64,000 nt of DNA, taken from contig OUQQ01000011.1 of the NCBI GenBank assembly GCA_900404475.1, forward strand, positions 1-64,000. Reading direction: 5' to 3'. Each line of letters starts with the position of its first letter. Position 1 is the stretch's first letter. Both the position numbers and the translations under genes were made by a program. Below the pieces are notes generated by a model, which did not search any database, was not told where the DNA came from, and was given only the letters and a program-made list of their open reading frames with translations. Positions 37,901 to 49,880 of this stretch are shown in pieces. The DNA comes from Spongospora subterranea. Lineage: Eukaryota; Endomyxa; Phytomyxea; Plasmodiophorida; Plasmodiophoridae.

Positions 37901-40900
37901 ATTCGTCATCGAAGGTTGGGCGATAAACTCGAATGTCGAAGAAGTATTGGCAAATTCTAAACCGTTTATCGCAACGCTAACTTGAACGATGCCAGGTGCA
38001 TGAGAAGGAGCGAGACACATGATTTCAAACGAACTGATGAAAATTGCAGACGCGGAACTGAGGCTATTTCAAAATACGATGAGAAAAACATTGAATCAGT
38101 ACTCACCTCAATACCGAGCCAAATTTGCAGATGAGCGTGTCTCTGTTGACGAAGTTGGATCCCGATAAAGTCACCCAAGAAACACCAGCGTAACCCGTAG
38201 AAGGGAAGCTGGCTTGATCCAACGAGACAAGATCATAGAAGGTAACGGATAGTCCAGATGATGAAAAATCCACGCTGTTAAATGACACTTCAACGCTGTA
38301 TTGACCAGGAAAACTAACATAGGGGGTTGGACATGCAAGGCGACTGCCTGACAGGAAAACAGCCTGGGTCGTGAGCGACTGTGAGGTTGTACTAAAATGA
38401 CACGTTTTGACAGATTCATTCACAAAGTTAGATCCGAATAATGTTAACACTGTGCCCCCAGTGTATGAAGCAACAACTTCCGGGATTATCAAACTTATGC
38501 TCGAATCCAAAAACGACCGAAAAATGGCAACAGGCGACCATTGAAGGCCATTGCAAGTAACTTGAACAGCAGTAACTGTAGAGTTCATAGACGGAGTAAC
38601 GCAGCTAACGTAACTGGAATTGACATAAACTGCAGCAATCTTGGCAGAATCGAACCGGCAGAACAGGCTTGACGTATTGCGCAAACCTAATGTATGGATG
38701 GCGACTGGTGTTCCTCCTGATGCTGGACCCGCTTCTGGAGACAAAGAGACAATGGCAGGGTCATGATAATAGGTGAAGTTGACGCTGCTACTTGAGAAAT
38801 CAACTGCGTTTGAAGACAGGTCAACATTTACCGATCCTGAAACTGCAGTGGAAGGGACAACGCATATCGCAGTAGTTGTATTTACAAACGTATACAGTTG
38901 AGTAATGGCTTGACCAATTCGACACACAGCTGGTGCTGAGATAACTGATGGATCGGAAAACCCGACCCCACTAACTGTCACGGAATATCCACCAGCGATC
39001 CCTCCATGGTCGGGAGATACTTTCTGCACAACAATATCTGGAAAATATTGAAAAGTACGTAAGTTTGAAGAAAAATCGACCCCGTTTGTGCTGGCTTCAA
39101 CGATGGTCGCTTGTAATTTGCTTCCGGATAGCGCAGGAACTGAAACTAATAACCGCGTAGAGGAGATAAACTCAGTTTGAACTAACAAACTCCCAAAACG
39201 AAGCACGGTGCGTGGCCGGAACCCTGATCCGAAAACGGTGACGGGAAATGGGCTTCCGGAAGAAGGTTTGCCATAAGGAAAAAAATCATATATCTCCGGA
39301 AGATATGAATAGGTAAAGGAACAAGGAGGTCCTGCCTGAGAGATATCCGATCCATTGTTAACTGAAACTTTCACGTTCACAACTCGAGACGGCAGTCCTC
39401 CCGGCGTTTCACACAGTACCATCGACTGATTCTGCACAAAGGCGGGCACCAACACGTTCTCAAACACACATGATGTAACAGAGTTCAACTGAGTGCCGAC
39501 AACGGCGACCATTGTTCCTCCAAAAAAACTGCCATGATCTGGTGAGACGTAGGTGATAGAAGGCACGGCTACATAAGAAAAATTCTGATTTTGTGAGGTG
39601 AACTCTTGACCGCCGTTATCGCTGATTTCCACCGAAACAATCCCAGGCGCAAAAGAAGATGGGCTGACGCATGTTATCAACGAACTGCTTATCCACGTAG
39701 AATTAGACTCTGAAGATAGCAAGCCAAATCTGCACTGAATAGGAAAAAGCGACGTGAAGTTCGACCCAAATATTGAAACTTGAGTACCTCCAGACGTAGG
39801 ACCAACTGCTGGATATATGCGAGAAACTACTGGTGGTGCCGTAAAGTAGTACTCAATTGAGCCAGAAACATAATCGAGTCCGTTCAAGGTGACATCTATG
39901 TCTTGTGAATCGGGAAACGACGACGTTATAGCAGGGGAAAGGCAGCGGATCAATGTGGATGACAAGTATATTGCTGCGGTAGAAAGCAATGATCCACCGT
40001 AGCGACAGGCTAAAGTTGAAGACGGATAAAAGAAACTACCGGTGATATTTACCCAAGAAGAACGGCCGTTGGCAGGAGCAGAGACAGGGCTGGCAGATAG
40101 TATAATGGGAACTTCTGAATAAACGAACGTGATCCCTAAACCTGTGTAGTCATAACCACCATTATTGGATAATTTCACTGACACAGCCCCTGGGCTGCTC
40201 ATCGATGGCGTGATGCATGAAACTGATGTACTCGTCATGAAGACTGCAAAGACTTCGGGACCTTCAGCTCCAAATTTGCACCAAAGCTCAATATCGGAGC
40301 TAGTGTTGGAAAATGATCCGGGGACAGCAACATCGATCTTGATTAGGGTTCCACCGTAAATACTTCCATTGTTCGGAACAATGGACTCATACACTAGGGG
40401 TGGCATGTAAGTGAAATTAACTGGACTAGCGAAAAAATCAAGATAGTTGTCAGTAATAGAAACCGCAACAGATCCTGCAGCCGACGGCGGCGAAACACAT
40501 GACAGCATGTCAGCTGAAATCCAAACAGCATCCACGGTCGTTCCCCCAAAATTGCATAAACTTCCGCCAGTTGACGCTGAAAAATTGAATCCCGTCACTG
40601 TCACAATGGTGCCTCCAGCGACAGGTCCACGAATCGGATAAATCGAGGACACCGACGGGCCTATAGCGACGTAATTGAAGTAAAGATTGTCGTGCGACCA
40701 GTTTTCCCCTAAGTTGCTACTAATGGTAACTGGATAAAGACCGGGAGCATTTTGGAAAGGAGCTACGCATGTTAAGTTGGTTGACCAAATCGTGTCCGGT
40801 ATCACGATAGAATGTCCAAAGCGACAACGCGATGTCGAAGATTTAAAACCATTTCCATAGACTGTGATTCGCAAACCAGCAGTCCCAAATTCCGGAATCA

Positions 40901-43900
40901 AAGTGGAAATGTTTACAGGGTAAGTGAACCTAAACAGAGATTTGTCGCCATCGAAAATCTTTCGGCAATCTATCAACTTCTATAGATGTAACAAAATTTT
41001 TGAAATTACCTGACCGTCACTAGAGATCGTAACATTCACATAGCCTGGATGAGGAACCTTAGGAGTTCGGCATGAGACAACGGTGGAGTTGAGAAAATTT
41101 GCGCCCACAACCAAGGAAGTTGTATGGGACACGAACAAACACGAAAGCGTTGACACATTATGAAACGAAGTCCCTGACACAGTAATGTAGGCACCACCTA
41201 TATGGCGAGAAATTAGAACATGCAACCAGGATAGCGTAACCAAGAGACCTCTGATAGAGCCATGATCAATAGATAAGGCTGATATTGTTGAAGGATTATA
41301 AACCTGGAAGGGTACATTTGTCGTTTGATAAAGTCCAATATACCCATTCGAAAATCTAAAATTGAATGTAGCGTTGCTGAAGTGAACAGGGACAGTACAT
41401 CGAACAACACCAGAGGACTCATACCTATGTGCGAACAAAAATCACTGTCAAAGAGAGGGACCAATGCGTTAATACGTTGCTGCCGAAGAGATGCCTGGCG
41501 CGAAACCACATTGTAAAAGCGGGGTGTCCCTGAATCCCCTTCCTGATATAGTAATAGTGGTACCACCAGTAACGGGGGCGCACGACGGATTAACACTGGA
41601 CACAACTGCATCTGTAAATGCTTGAACCTAAACGAGAAATGTTTTCAAACCCGCAGCAGAGAGCCAGGGCCTCATACCTGTTGACTGTTATGCGTTGTCC
41701 AGTATCTCAGATTCGTCAACTCTAAGGCGTATGTTCCATCAGCCTATTAAGCGATCAGTAGAAACCGGAAGACGTCCAGGCAGAATACGGGAGGGATTGG
41801 AGAAACGCAACGTGCTTCGCCGCTCGAAATAATGGTTGCATTGGTTAAATATCCACCAGAAAGCTTGCAATAAATCGGAGTCCGAGATGACGTGACAAAG
41901 TTGGTCCCAGTCAAGGTCAGGTTGACGCCACCAGTGAGTGGAAACACGTTAGGTTCAATATTACTAATTAGAGCAGCAGCAAGATAATCATACTGAGCAC
42001 CTGAATACGCTTTTCGTAAAAAAAGTATGCATTGTAGAAGGGATTTTACCAGAAGAAGAATACTGATTGCTATTGATGGTCACTTCAACAGCAACCGAAC
42101 CTGCAGTAGATGAAGGGGCAATGCATATAATTTTGGACGAGTTCCAGAATGTTGCAGCCACGGGTGAGAGTTGATTACCAAAGATGCATCGAAGTAACGA
42201 CCCGCTCTGAAAGAAATTGCGTCCAAAAACAGTTACTACAGCCCCGCCTTCTACAGGCCCTTCCCGAGGATGAATCTGAGTGACCGCGATGTTTGGGTAG
42301 TAATCAAACCTTGCCGTTTGGTTTGAATAATCGACACCGTTATTAGTTACAGCAACGTGGGCATAACCTGGCGACAATTTAGGTGGAACTCTGCAATTAA
42401 TTGCTGTTGAAGAAAGATATGTCGCCGGAGTCGGCCACGTTGCATTGAACCATAAACAGGAAAGACTAGGATTATCAATAAACCCAGATCCAGTAATCGT
42501 AACGATCATGCCACCACGAACTTCCCCAAAAGAGGGAGAGACGGAAAGCACCGTTGACACTTCGCGATAAAAAAACTGGACCGCATTACTTGTGAGATTT
42601 GTACCGGAAAGATAAACTCTCGCCGAACTATTCATTGAGCCAGCTGGTGAAACACATAAAGCGGTTGTTGATGACTTCACCGTAGCTAAAGTGTTCAACC
42701 CGGATGACCAGATGCATCGAAATCCTTTTTGAAAATTCGATCCGTGCAACGTGATCGGCGTTCCACCTAGTGCACCACCGAACGCTGGGTCAACAAAGAA
42801 AAGGACTGCTTCTTGGCCCACGCTGAGATACAAATCGAACTGTTGGGTCCGCACCAATTTTCCAGCAAATTGGTACGGTCCATAACCTTCAAGCTTCCAG
42901 TTGATGATGTCGATTCCAGAAAAATATGGTACTCTGGAGTACACCACTTCCTTGATTGCCACATTGATATCAGAAACATTTCCACTGTAATTAGCAATGG
43001 TTGATGTGCTGTTGGGAAGCCGGTTGAGACCGTTGACCGTTTTCAAAGAGATTTGTCCCAAGTCAGCGCTTATGGAACATGTGATCATTTCCGCTCCCAT
43101 CTTGGAAGCGTTCAGTATTGCGTTAGAGAGAAACGACACGTTCATCGTCGGATACGCTTGTAAAGAAATATCATCGTAGACGTTGATAACGTCAACAACA
43201 AGTCCTGCAGACACTGAACTGTTTACCCCATCTGACACCCGATAATTAAACTCATCCTCGCCAGCAACTGAAGATGAAAATATGACTCGTCTATCGGAAT
43301 CAGTTAGGGTAGTGTTAGGTGACGAAATAATGCTTCCGCGCTGCCAGTTGACAGCAAACTGATACAGCACACCGTTTGTCGGTAATGACAAAATTTCAAC
43401 AGCAGTCAATGAACCTGTTCCATTCAAGACGATGATAACGTCCTGATTTCGATTTGTCACAACTCTAGTTCCGAATCCGCAAGTCGAGGGCACCCAACGC
43501 AAAGCTCCGGTAAAGGTTCCATCGTTGAAATTTCCAGATGAATCAGTGGCATCCATGCCATCAAAGTTCCATCTCAGAATAAGGTCGTCTGGAACCTGAG
43601 GGTCTGGGTATTTCATGGCAGTAACGATTTCTGACTCAGAAATTGCTCGCTCGTAGATCCGGAACTCGTCAATGGCGCCTGAAAAATTAAACAACCCAAT
43701 GGCGGATGTTCCGACATAGAGAGGGAGTCCTGACGAAGCTGCGTTGTAGTAGGATGATGGAGATATCTACACACAAACATCAGTACATTGATTATATCTG
43801 AAAAATATGCCTACTGAGCCTGTTGAAATTCCATTTTCATAGAGTACGAGCACTAAAAGGTTAACAGTGACTGCTACGTGCGTCCAATTAGATGCGCTGC

Positions 43901-44278
43901 CATTAAACAACAGTGATTCGTCGAAACCAGCTGCAAAAACACATGATTAAAGCCCGAGTACATTCAAACTGCTTTCTCACATTTCGGAAATCGGATGCGA
44001 ACTGATCTTCCAACAATGATGTCGATGCGCCATTCTCCTGGCTTTTCCGCCAATGTCATATTACCGGTTGAATTTGGACGCACCCAGGCGGCAACAGTAA
44101 ATTCTGATAGGCCAGCGACTTCCATGCAAGGGTGAACAAAATCGTCATTGCGATTACATGCTTCTGGAGATATAACCCCATATGAACCGTCAAGGAATAA
44201 AGCATAGCCTGCGGTCCCTGCTACAGGGTCTGAATATGCTGCTCGCCAGAGTACGGTGAAAATCGCAATGAAAATCAT
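15311..44278 (-). CDS. giant LamG/TIG-repeat/GCC2-GCC3 multi-pass membrane protein
   Basis: The minus-strand frames from 44278 down to 15311 are linked by GT-AG introns, and the domain logic never breaks, so I read one gene of about 29 kb with several dozen exons and roughly 8,500-9,000 residues. In order: signal peptide (MIFIAIFTVLWRAAYS), LamG-like domain, cadherin-like segment, a long array of IPT/TIG domains, GCC2/GCC3 cysteine modules, a luminal domain, about ten membrane spans, and an acidic/Ser-rich plus basic cytosolic tail. Junctions I checked include 44278-exon to LamG (GISTGS|ISPSS), 33970 region to the 6.9-kb exon, and HTFS|GTVNALA near 26430. TIG domains are immunoglobulin-like folds used in receptors such as plexins and fibrocystin-like proteins. 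A role as a surface adhesin or sensor is inference. Some exon edges are unresolved, and a split into two genes is possible. Confidence 0.65.
16930..20470 (-). other. luminal domain and multi-pass membrane region of the giant protein
   Basis: From 20470 to about 19140 the frames give a soluble, Asn/Asp-rich region (VEFATSDPNSCDQPATIVPVG and FDNMTVIQRVF mark it). Then come roughly ten hydrophobic stretches, for example LYTVLFCFVGLMAFLSVCVLF (near 18,900), IYPFGVIVGNYQDLTDLSD with a following span (18,690-18,550), TIGLVLSPITLFLVVLFN (near 17,660) and FISGFHAFGIIAFIFG (near 17,220). The motif DWSELMNSFSFGLELYT before the first span looks like a conserved family feature; I have a weak memory of it in protist GCC2/GCC3 proteins but can give no family name. 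It is not a recognisable 7TM GPCR, polycystin or TRP. Confidence 0.55.
20480..24140 (-). other. GCC2/GCC3 cysteine modules of the giant protein
   Basis: Two blocks carry the ephrin-receptor-like GCC2/GCC3 signature CPxGxYCPxG. Block one, about 24140-23760, has CPPGTFSSAKGA, CPRGTFCPGFG and CPSGYWCPPGT. Block two, about 22640-20690, has many copies, such as CPAGYFCVEGT, CPEGLDCSP, CPRGYYCPEGT and CPAGYVCD. Between them (23750-22640) lies a non-repetitive luminal-looking region with VQTQLSDINPTGG and SYGLEYLDERI. Exons are short and introns about 45-60 nt. These disulfide-rich modules normally sit next to the membrane in large receptors. Confidence 0.75.
24190..42840 (-). other. IPT/TIG repeat array of the giant protein
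   Basis: About 18.6 kb of sequence repeats one motif: a proline-rich start, GxxxGGTxVTVxGSxF, then C-x-F, a strand ending SxxxxxCxxP, and Vx(L/V)SxNGxDF. Each unit is about 85-100 residues, so by length the array holds some 55-65 TIG domains. I did not count them one by one. One uninterrupted exon (33296-26433) carries about 25 units and another (40976-38103) about ten; elsewhere exons are 200-1,700 nt. N-glycosylation sequons (NxS/T) are dense, as expected for an extracellular region. Most units keep a pair of cysteines. Confidence 0.85.
42840..43400 (-). other. cadherin-like (tandem VSDG) segment of the giant protein
   Basis: Follows the LamG domain in the same exon. The pattern SLPTNGVLYQ, then EDEFNYRVSDGVNSSVS, is that of cadherin-like repeats found in large adhesins. 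About two repeats fit, the second weakly. The first TIG domain begins just after (FVDPAFGGALGGTPITLHGSNF). Confidence 0.55.
43400..44278 (-). other. signal peptide and LamG-like domain of the giant protein
   Basis: The first exon codes a hydrophobic leader ending in a plausible cleavage site (AAYS), then a concanavalin-A/LamG-type beta sandwich: ALFLDGSYG, FTVAAWVRP and WRIDIIVG. The next exons give NWTHVAVTV, the VLYENG turn and IDEFRIYERAISESEI. These are the classic landmarks of Laminin_G_3-type domains. The domain spans three exons, with introns near 43,960-43,930 and 43,815-43,768. LamG domains usually bind glycans or proteins, so this N-terminus could be the ligand-contact end. Confidence 0.75.
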
Positions 44279-44825
44279 CGAACTAAAAAGATGACTCCGA
44301 TCTTATGCTAAACTGAGGGCTAAACTCGACGCGGCTGAACCAAGAGATTGTCTTGATAGCCATTAGCTCCAAATGATGCTAAAGTTGCGCGCCATCATCA
44401 CCCTTTTCCTTATTTGGGTTTGTTCTCTCGGAATTTTCGGGGGCCAACGTTACAACCTAGATTTGCTGTGAGTGAGGGGCCGCCCACCAGCAGTTCATCA
44501 CACAATCCATATACTCCAGCCGGAACCCCGAACTGGGGTCTTTGGTGTTAGCCTAGCCGCCGAGTTTGCGGAAGTCAGCTGTTTACGAGAACAACAATTG
44601 GTGCCTTGGCAGCGTACCACCATATATGGAGCCGTCCGTTTCAACTGATGGCCTGGGCTGTGCCAATCCATCCATCACACTCAAACGAAAACATCCAAAC
44701 GGAAAAGGCACTGACTTGGTCGTAAATGAAATTTCCGATTTACCTCTGATCACTGAGGAGAACTTGAGCAAGATCGTTTCCCCGCAATCACACATATATT
44801 CTTCGCGAAATTCAGAGTAGATGAT

Positions 44826-45092
44826 GTGTCTCATGGCGCAGAGGACGATTTATTACAGAAAATTTTGACGTTGCGACATCTATGCTGCGTGAAGGGTACG
44901 TTGACATCAATTTTTCTGCTGCTGGCGGTAATAATAATATTGTGTTGTTTGCGACCAACAGCTTCTAGTTTCCAATACAGACTTTCTAATGTTCTGTCAA
45001 TTGCGTTCCACTCCCTCGAGAATGCTGGAGGGCCTGTCAAAAACCAAACGTGGGACACATATCCGTTTTTCCATTCAGATCTGATGGGATAA
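44826..45092 (+). CDS. possible small single-pass membrane protein, unidentified
   Basis: A frame of 88 codons has one strong membrane segment (FLLLAVIIILCC, residues about 37-50) and a soluble C-terminus with an NQTW sequon. A second frame of 84 codons lies just upstream (44566-44820); the two might be exons of one gene, but I could not find a clean junction. It is wedged between the divergent giant gene and exportin, in what should be promoter DNA. I recognise no family. Confidence 0.25.
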   Translation: MSHGAEDDLLQKILTLRHLCCVKGTLTSIFLLLAVIIILCCLRPTASSFQYRLSNVLSIAFHSLENAGGPVKNQTWDTYPFFHSDLMG

Positions 45093-45094
45093 TT

Positions 45095-45268
45095 CTGTTT
45101 TCGTCGTCAGAAAATGATAGAAACTGCTGTTTTCGTCGTCAGAAATTGTTAGGCATTGCTGTTTTCGTCGTCAGAAATTGATAGAAATTGCTGTTTTCGT
45201 CGTCAGAAATTGATAGAAACTGCTGTTTTCGTCGTCAGAAATTGATAGAAATTGCTGTTTTCGTTGTG
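45095..45268. repeat. 32-bp tandem repeat (minisatellite), ~5.5 copies
   Basis: Units start at 45095, 45127, 45159, 45191, 45223 and 45255, exactly 32 bp apart. The unit opens ctgttttcgtcgtcagaaat and continues tgatagaaattg, with a few substitutions, most in the first two copies and the partial last one. It sits about 140 bp upstream of the exportin-1 start codon. Confidence 0.95.
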
Positions 45269-45410
45269 TCGATGAAATGTGCGCACGGAGTTTAATTGGC
45301 ACTATTGGCATATTGGGCCAAATGCTTCATGGGTGCGCCTTTTGGTCCTGTGTCATTTAATAGGTCTTTAACCGCCGATTACCTCGCATTAGGTACAAAG
45401 TACACGAAAT

Positions 45411-48400
45411 ATGGAACGTTTGCTGGATTTTTCGTCGGAGCTAGACATCCAGCTACTAGACCAAGCTGTTAGCGAGTTTTTTAGCGGGCGATCGTCACCC
45501 GCCGTCCAAGAACTTCTGGTTAAATTTCAAGATCATCCGGATTCATGGCTCAGGGTCGACACTATTCTGGAGAGATCACAAAGCAGCAATACCAAGATTT
45601 TAGCGTTGAATATTCTGGGTATGATTGGTCTTTGGTGCGACATTTCACTCTTTTCCTCAATTTTGTTTTATAGAAAATGCAGTGAAATCGCGGTGGAAAG
45701 TGTTACCTATCGAACACAGAGAAGGCATAAAAAAATATATTGTCGACCAGATCATAAAAATGTCTGTTGGCTTAATCTTGTTTTGAAGGTGTTGTTACTG
45801 ATTTATTGTTGTGGGTTTAGCTCTTCCAGCGGTGAAAGTCTGAAGGCCCAATCCGTTTTTGTTAGGAAGTTGAACTTGATCCTAGTTCAAGTCGTCAAAA
45901 GGGAATGGCCACATAATTGGCCGACATTCATCCCTGATCTCGTGAATTCATCTAAACAGAGTGAATCATTGTGCTCGAATAATATGGAAATTCTCAGGCT
46001 GCTTAGTGAAGAGGTAGCGAGATGCACTGGTCATTCTCCATGAACGTACTAACCGCCTTCACTTGATGTCAGATTTTCGATTCGTCAAAAGACAAAATGA
46101 CTCAAGCAGATAGGAAACAAGTTCAGGTACATGCTAGTTGCAATGTTAAAAAAATTGCTTAAATTTGGATCAGGTCAATTTGAATGCGGAGTTTGGGTTA
46201 ATATTCCAACTTTGCCAGTATGTCCTAAGCGTCTCTCAAGATCCAGGTCTACTCAATACTTCATTGACGACTTTGCAACGATTTCTATCGTGGATACCGA
46301 TCGGATTCATATTCGAAACCAATTTGCTTGAATTGCTTGCTGTCAAGGTTTCACTTACGCCGTCATTTGAGGGATGCATCTGAATTTTTTTCTATAGCTG
46401 CTGCGTGAACCTGTTTTTCAAAATAAGGCTCTCTGGTGCCTTACTGATATAGGCAGCCTTCAAGGACAGGAACTTCAACAATTTGGACCACAATTTATTC
46501 AGATGTTTGCCGCTGTTGTTCAGCACCTGTGCGCAATCCTACCTCCAGATATGAATATCGCCGAAGTCTACGCAACTGCCAACTCGCGTACCCAAGCGTT
46601 TTTCAGGTATAGAATGTTTTACTAAACTGTTCTGTCCACATCGATCTAAAAGGGAAAAAGGCATTTGGCGAACTTCTTGACCGGGTTTATGTCTTGCCAC
46701 CTTGCGTTAGTGGAAAATGGTCCTCCTGAAGCGGTTGAACTCATAGGTAAACATTCATTGATTTGTTGTTGATAATTGACTTGCTGTAGTACCCGCCCTT
46801 CAAATTCTGGTTCGACTCTCCCAAATTAATGACTCAATTATTTTCAAAATTTGCTTGGAGTTCTGGGTGAAATTTGTTTCCGAGCTATATCTTTCGCGAC
46901 CTCCTTTAGCCCAAAGTCCTGATTCGAGTGCCTTGTTCATGCTTGGTAAATTTTCACTCCGAACTTTAGAAAAAAGGTGTTTGATTTGCGAATCAGGTCG
47001 TCTCGGTGGTAATCAAATGCCAATGCAGAACCCGAAATTGCAAAGATACTCTCCTACTCTGTCTCAATTAAGAAATGTTCTGATCTGTAAAATGGCCAAG
47101 CCTGAAGGTAATTTTCTTACTTCACTGGTTTTTATTGGCTCAACTTTCTCTTAGAGGTTCTCATCGTTGAAAACGAGCATGGCGAAATCGTTAAAGAAAC
47201 TTTGAAGGATACTGATGCGATCCAGCTTTACATGAGCATGAGGCATTGCTTAGTTTATCTTACGCATTTGGATCCAGAAGACACTCAGGTTAAGAAATCG
47301 GTTCATCAATTTTGGAAGTATTCCCTGACCTATTGCGGTCAGATGACAATGTTAAGTAAATTGAACCGACAAATTGACGGCAGTGAATGGAGTTGGAGAA
47401 ATCTGAATACACTGTGCTGGGCCATTGGATCCATCAGCGGCGCTATGTCAGAAGACATGGAGAAGGATTTCTTAGTCAGCGTAATTAAGGATCTGCTCGG
47501 GCTCTGCGAGCTGAAGCGTGGCAAAGAACATAAGGCTGTAAATATGCCACTAGATTATCTGCGAATGCATCACATTTTTAACGTGAATTCCTATAGGTTA
47601 TTGCCAGCAATATTATGTATGTCGTCGGCCAGTACCCAAGGTTTCTTCGTCAACATTGGCGCTTCCTGAAAACAGTCGTCAAGAAATTATTCGAATTCAT
47701 GCATGAATCGTACCCTGGCGTTCAAGACATGGTACTCTTGTCTTGATGAGATGATTTTCAGATCTAAGAAGTTTTCTAATTAGGCCTGTGATACGTTTTT
47801 AAAAATCGCCAAAAGGTGTCGGAAAAAATTCGTCGTCATGCAAAGGTCCGAAGCAGTGGTATTCATTGAGGAAGTTCTCCAGGTAATTCGTTGCGCTATT
47901 CGATTATGGTTTGGACTTATTCTTCTTCAGGAGCTCCCAGAAATCATCAAGGATCTGGCACCAGCTCAAATTCAATGTTTCTACGAGGCTGTCGGCTTTG
48001 TGATCGGGGCCGAGTCCGACCCTGAAACTAGACAGCGTTTGGTTTTCATTTTGATGACTCTTCCAAACCAGTCGTGGACAGCAATTGTTGTTCAGGTATC
48101 AATTTCAGATATAGATCCTTCATCGTTTTGACAGTTATTATTAGGCTAATCAGTCGCTAGATTCACTGTGGGATTCCAAAACGGTTGCAAGCATTAAGAC
48201 GATATTGCGTACCAATGCGTGTGTTGCACATTCATTAGGACCTGGTATCTTTTATCGGTGCCAACTTGATATCCCTCTCAATTGTTGTATTCAGGATATA
48301 TGGTCCAATTCGGTAGAATATATCTCGAAATGCTGAATATTTATCGGGCGTATAGCGAGTTCATATCAGCTGCGGTCACCAAGAACCCACTTGACATTCA

Positions 48401-49706
48401 TTCCGCTCTCATCAGGCAGATGCGAGCAGTCAAGTCCGAGGTTCTTAAGTTGATCGAGGCTTTTGTCGAAACATCACAGGTATGATGCTGAGGCTCTCTC
48501 GCCGTCTCAATGTATTTGACCTTTCGCTTCTAGGCATCGGATTTCGATGCAATCGTTGCTAATTTCCTTCCTCCTCTGCTGGATCCCGTCTTGGATGACT
48601 ATAGCAGAGCTGTCCCTGATGCCCGTGATTATGCTGTTTTATCGTTGTTCGCGATGATTGTTGAAAAGCTAGGACACAAAATCACCGAAGCGGTATCTAT
48701 ATATATCCCATCGATCGCGAATTTCGGACATAAACTTATTAATAGGTACCTCGTATCCTCGATTCGGTCTTCCAGCCGACAATCAATATGATTACTGGCA
48801 ATTTCGAAGATTATCCTGATCATAGAATTCACTTTTTCTCTTTACTGCGAGCGGTCAATTTAACATGTTTCCCTGCGTTTTTTATGATTTCTGCGGAAAA
48901 ATTCCAACTTGTTATGAATTCCATATCCTGGTCGTTCAAACATCTTGGTAATTATTATATCACTTTGCATTGTGATACTCTTGTTTCTAATGAGGTTCTG
49001 TCAGAACGAAATATTGCCGAGACAGGGCTGAATCTTTTGTCAGAGCTGCTGAATAATGTGGATAAATCCGAATTGGCCAACGACTTCTATTGTGCATATA
49101 TGCTGACGATTTTGCAAGATATTTTCGCTGTGCTTACTGACACTTTCCACAAGCCTGGGTTCAAACTTCATGCTCAGGTTCGATTCGCGTTGCTCCGTCT
49201 TAACCCGATTAATTTGCCTTCCGCAGATATTGTCAAAACTATTCGGTGTCGTCCAGAGTGGTCGTATAACTGTTCCTCTTTGGAATCATCAAGCGCAGGA
49301 TGGCCTACAATTTTCCAATAATCAGCAGTTTATTGCACGGTTCGTGGAGAATTTACTGGGGAATGCGTTTCCCCAGGTCACGGCTAAACAGATCAGCTCA
49401 TTTGTTCAAGGACTGTTTGAACTGCAGCTCGACCTAATCGGCTTCAAATCTCACATACGCGACTTCCTCGTCCAGTTGAAAGAGTTTTCATCAGGTTTGT
49501 GTTTTGCAATCGTCACGTAAGTTCTTGGATCTGGAGATTGACTATCGTTTTTAGCGGACAATGCGGACCTCTTTTTGGAAGAACAAGAACAAGCAAGGCT
49601 GGCGAACAAGGCACGGGACGACGCCATCAAATCAATTCCAGGAATGGACTACGTTCCTCCATCCATGAATGCGGTCAACATTGTCGAAACGCGCTCAATG
49701 GATTGA
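45411..49706 (+). CDS. XPO1: exportin-1 (CRM1), nuclear export receptor
   Basis: Karyopherin that carries leucine-rich NES cargo out of the nucleus with Ran-GTP. The chain of short exons follows CRM1 from end to end: [17 protein letters not shown] and [14 protein letters not shown] at the start, then [46 protein letters not shown]-type [34 protein letters not shown], HPFxx region, [13 protein letters not shown] and [19 protein letters not shown], and it ends at the TGA at 49704-49706. About 15 or more introns of 45-70 nt interrupt it, and I did not fix every edge. Expected length is about 1,060-1,080 residues. The NES-groove cysteine is present in [11 protein letters not shown]. The start codon is the ATG opening MERLLDF. 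It converges on mevalonate kinase, with 174 bp between stops. Confidence 0.95.
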
Positions 49707-49880
49707 TTCTCTCACGATTTGGCAACGACTGCACCATAACTCTAGAATCTCTATTTGTTTTGATCCAGCGGTTTTGTTCATTCCACATTATTATCTCATT
49801 GAAAATAAACACGGTTGTATTACATGAGATGCTTCCCTAATTTCAATCTATATTCGGGTTTCCAAGCAGTAAAGTTATCC

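Noticed and set aside
45095..45268. A CRISPR array
   Set aside because: There are no unique spacers between repeats; the 32-bp units are simply head-to-tail in a eukaryotic genome.
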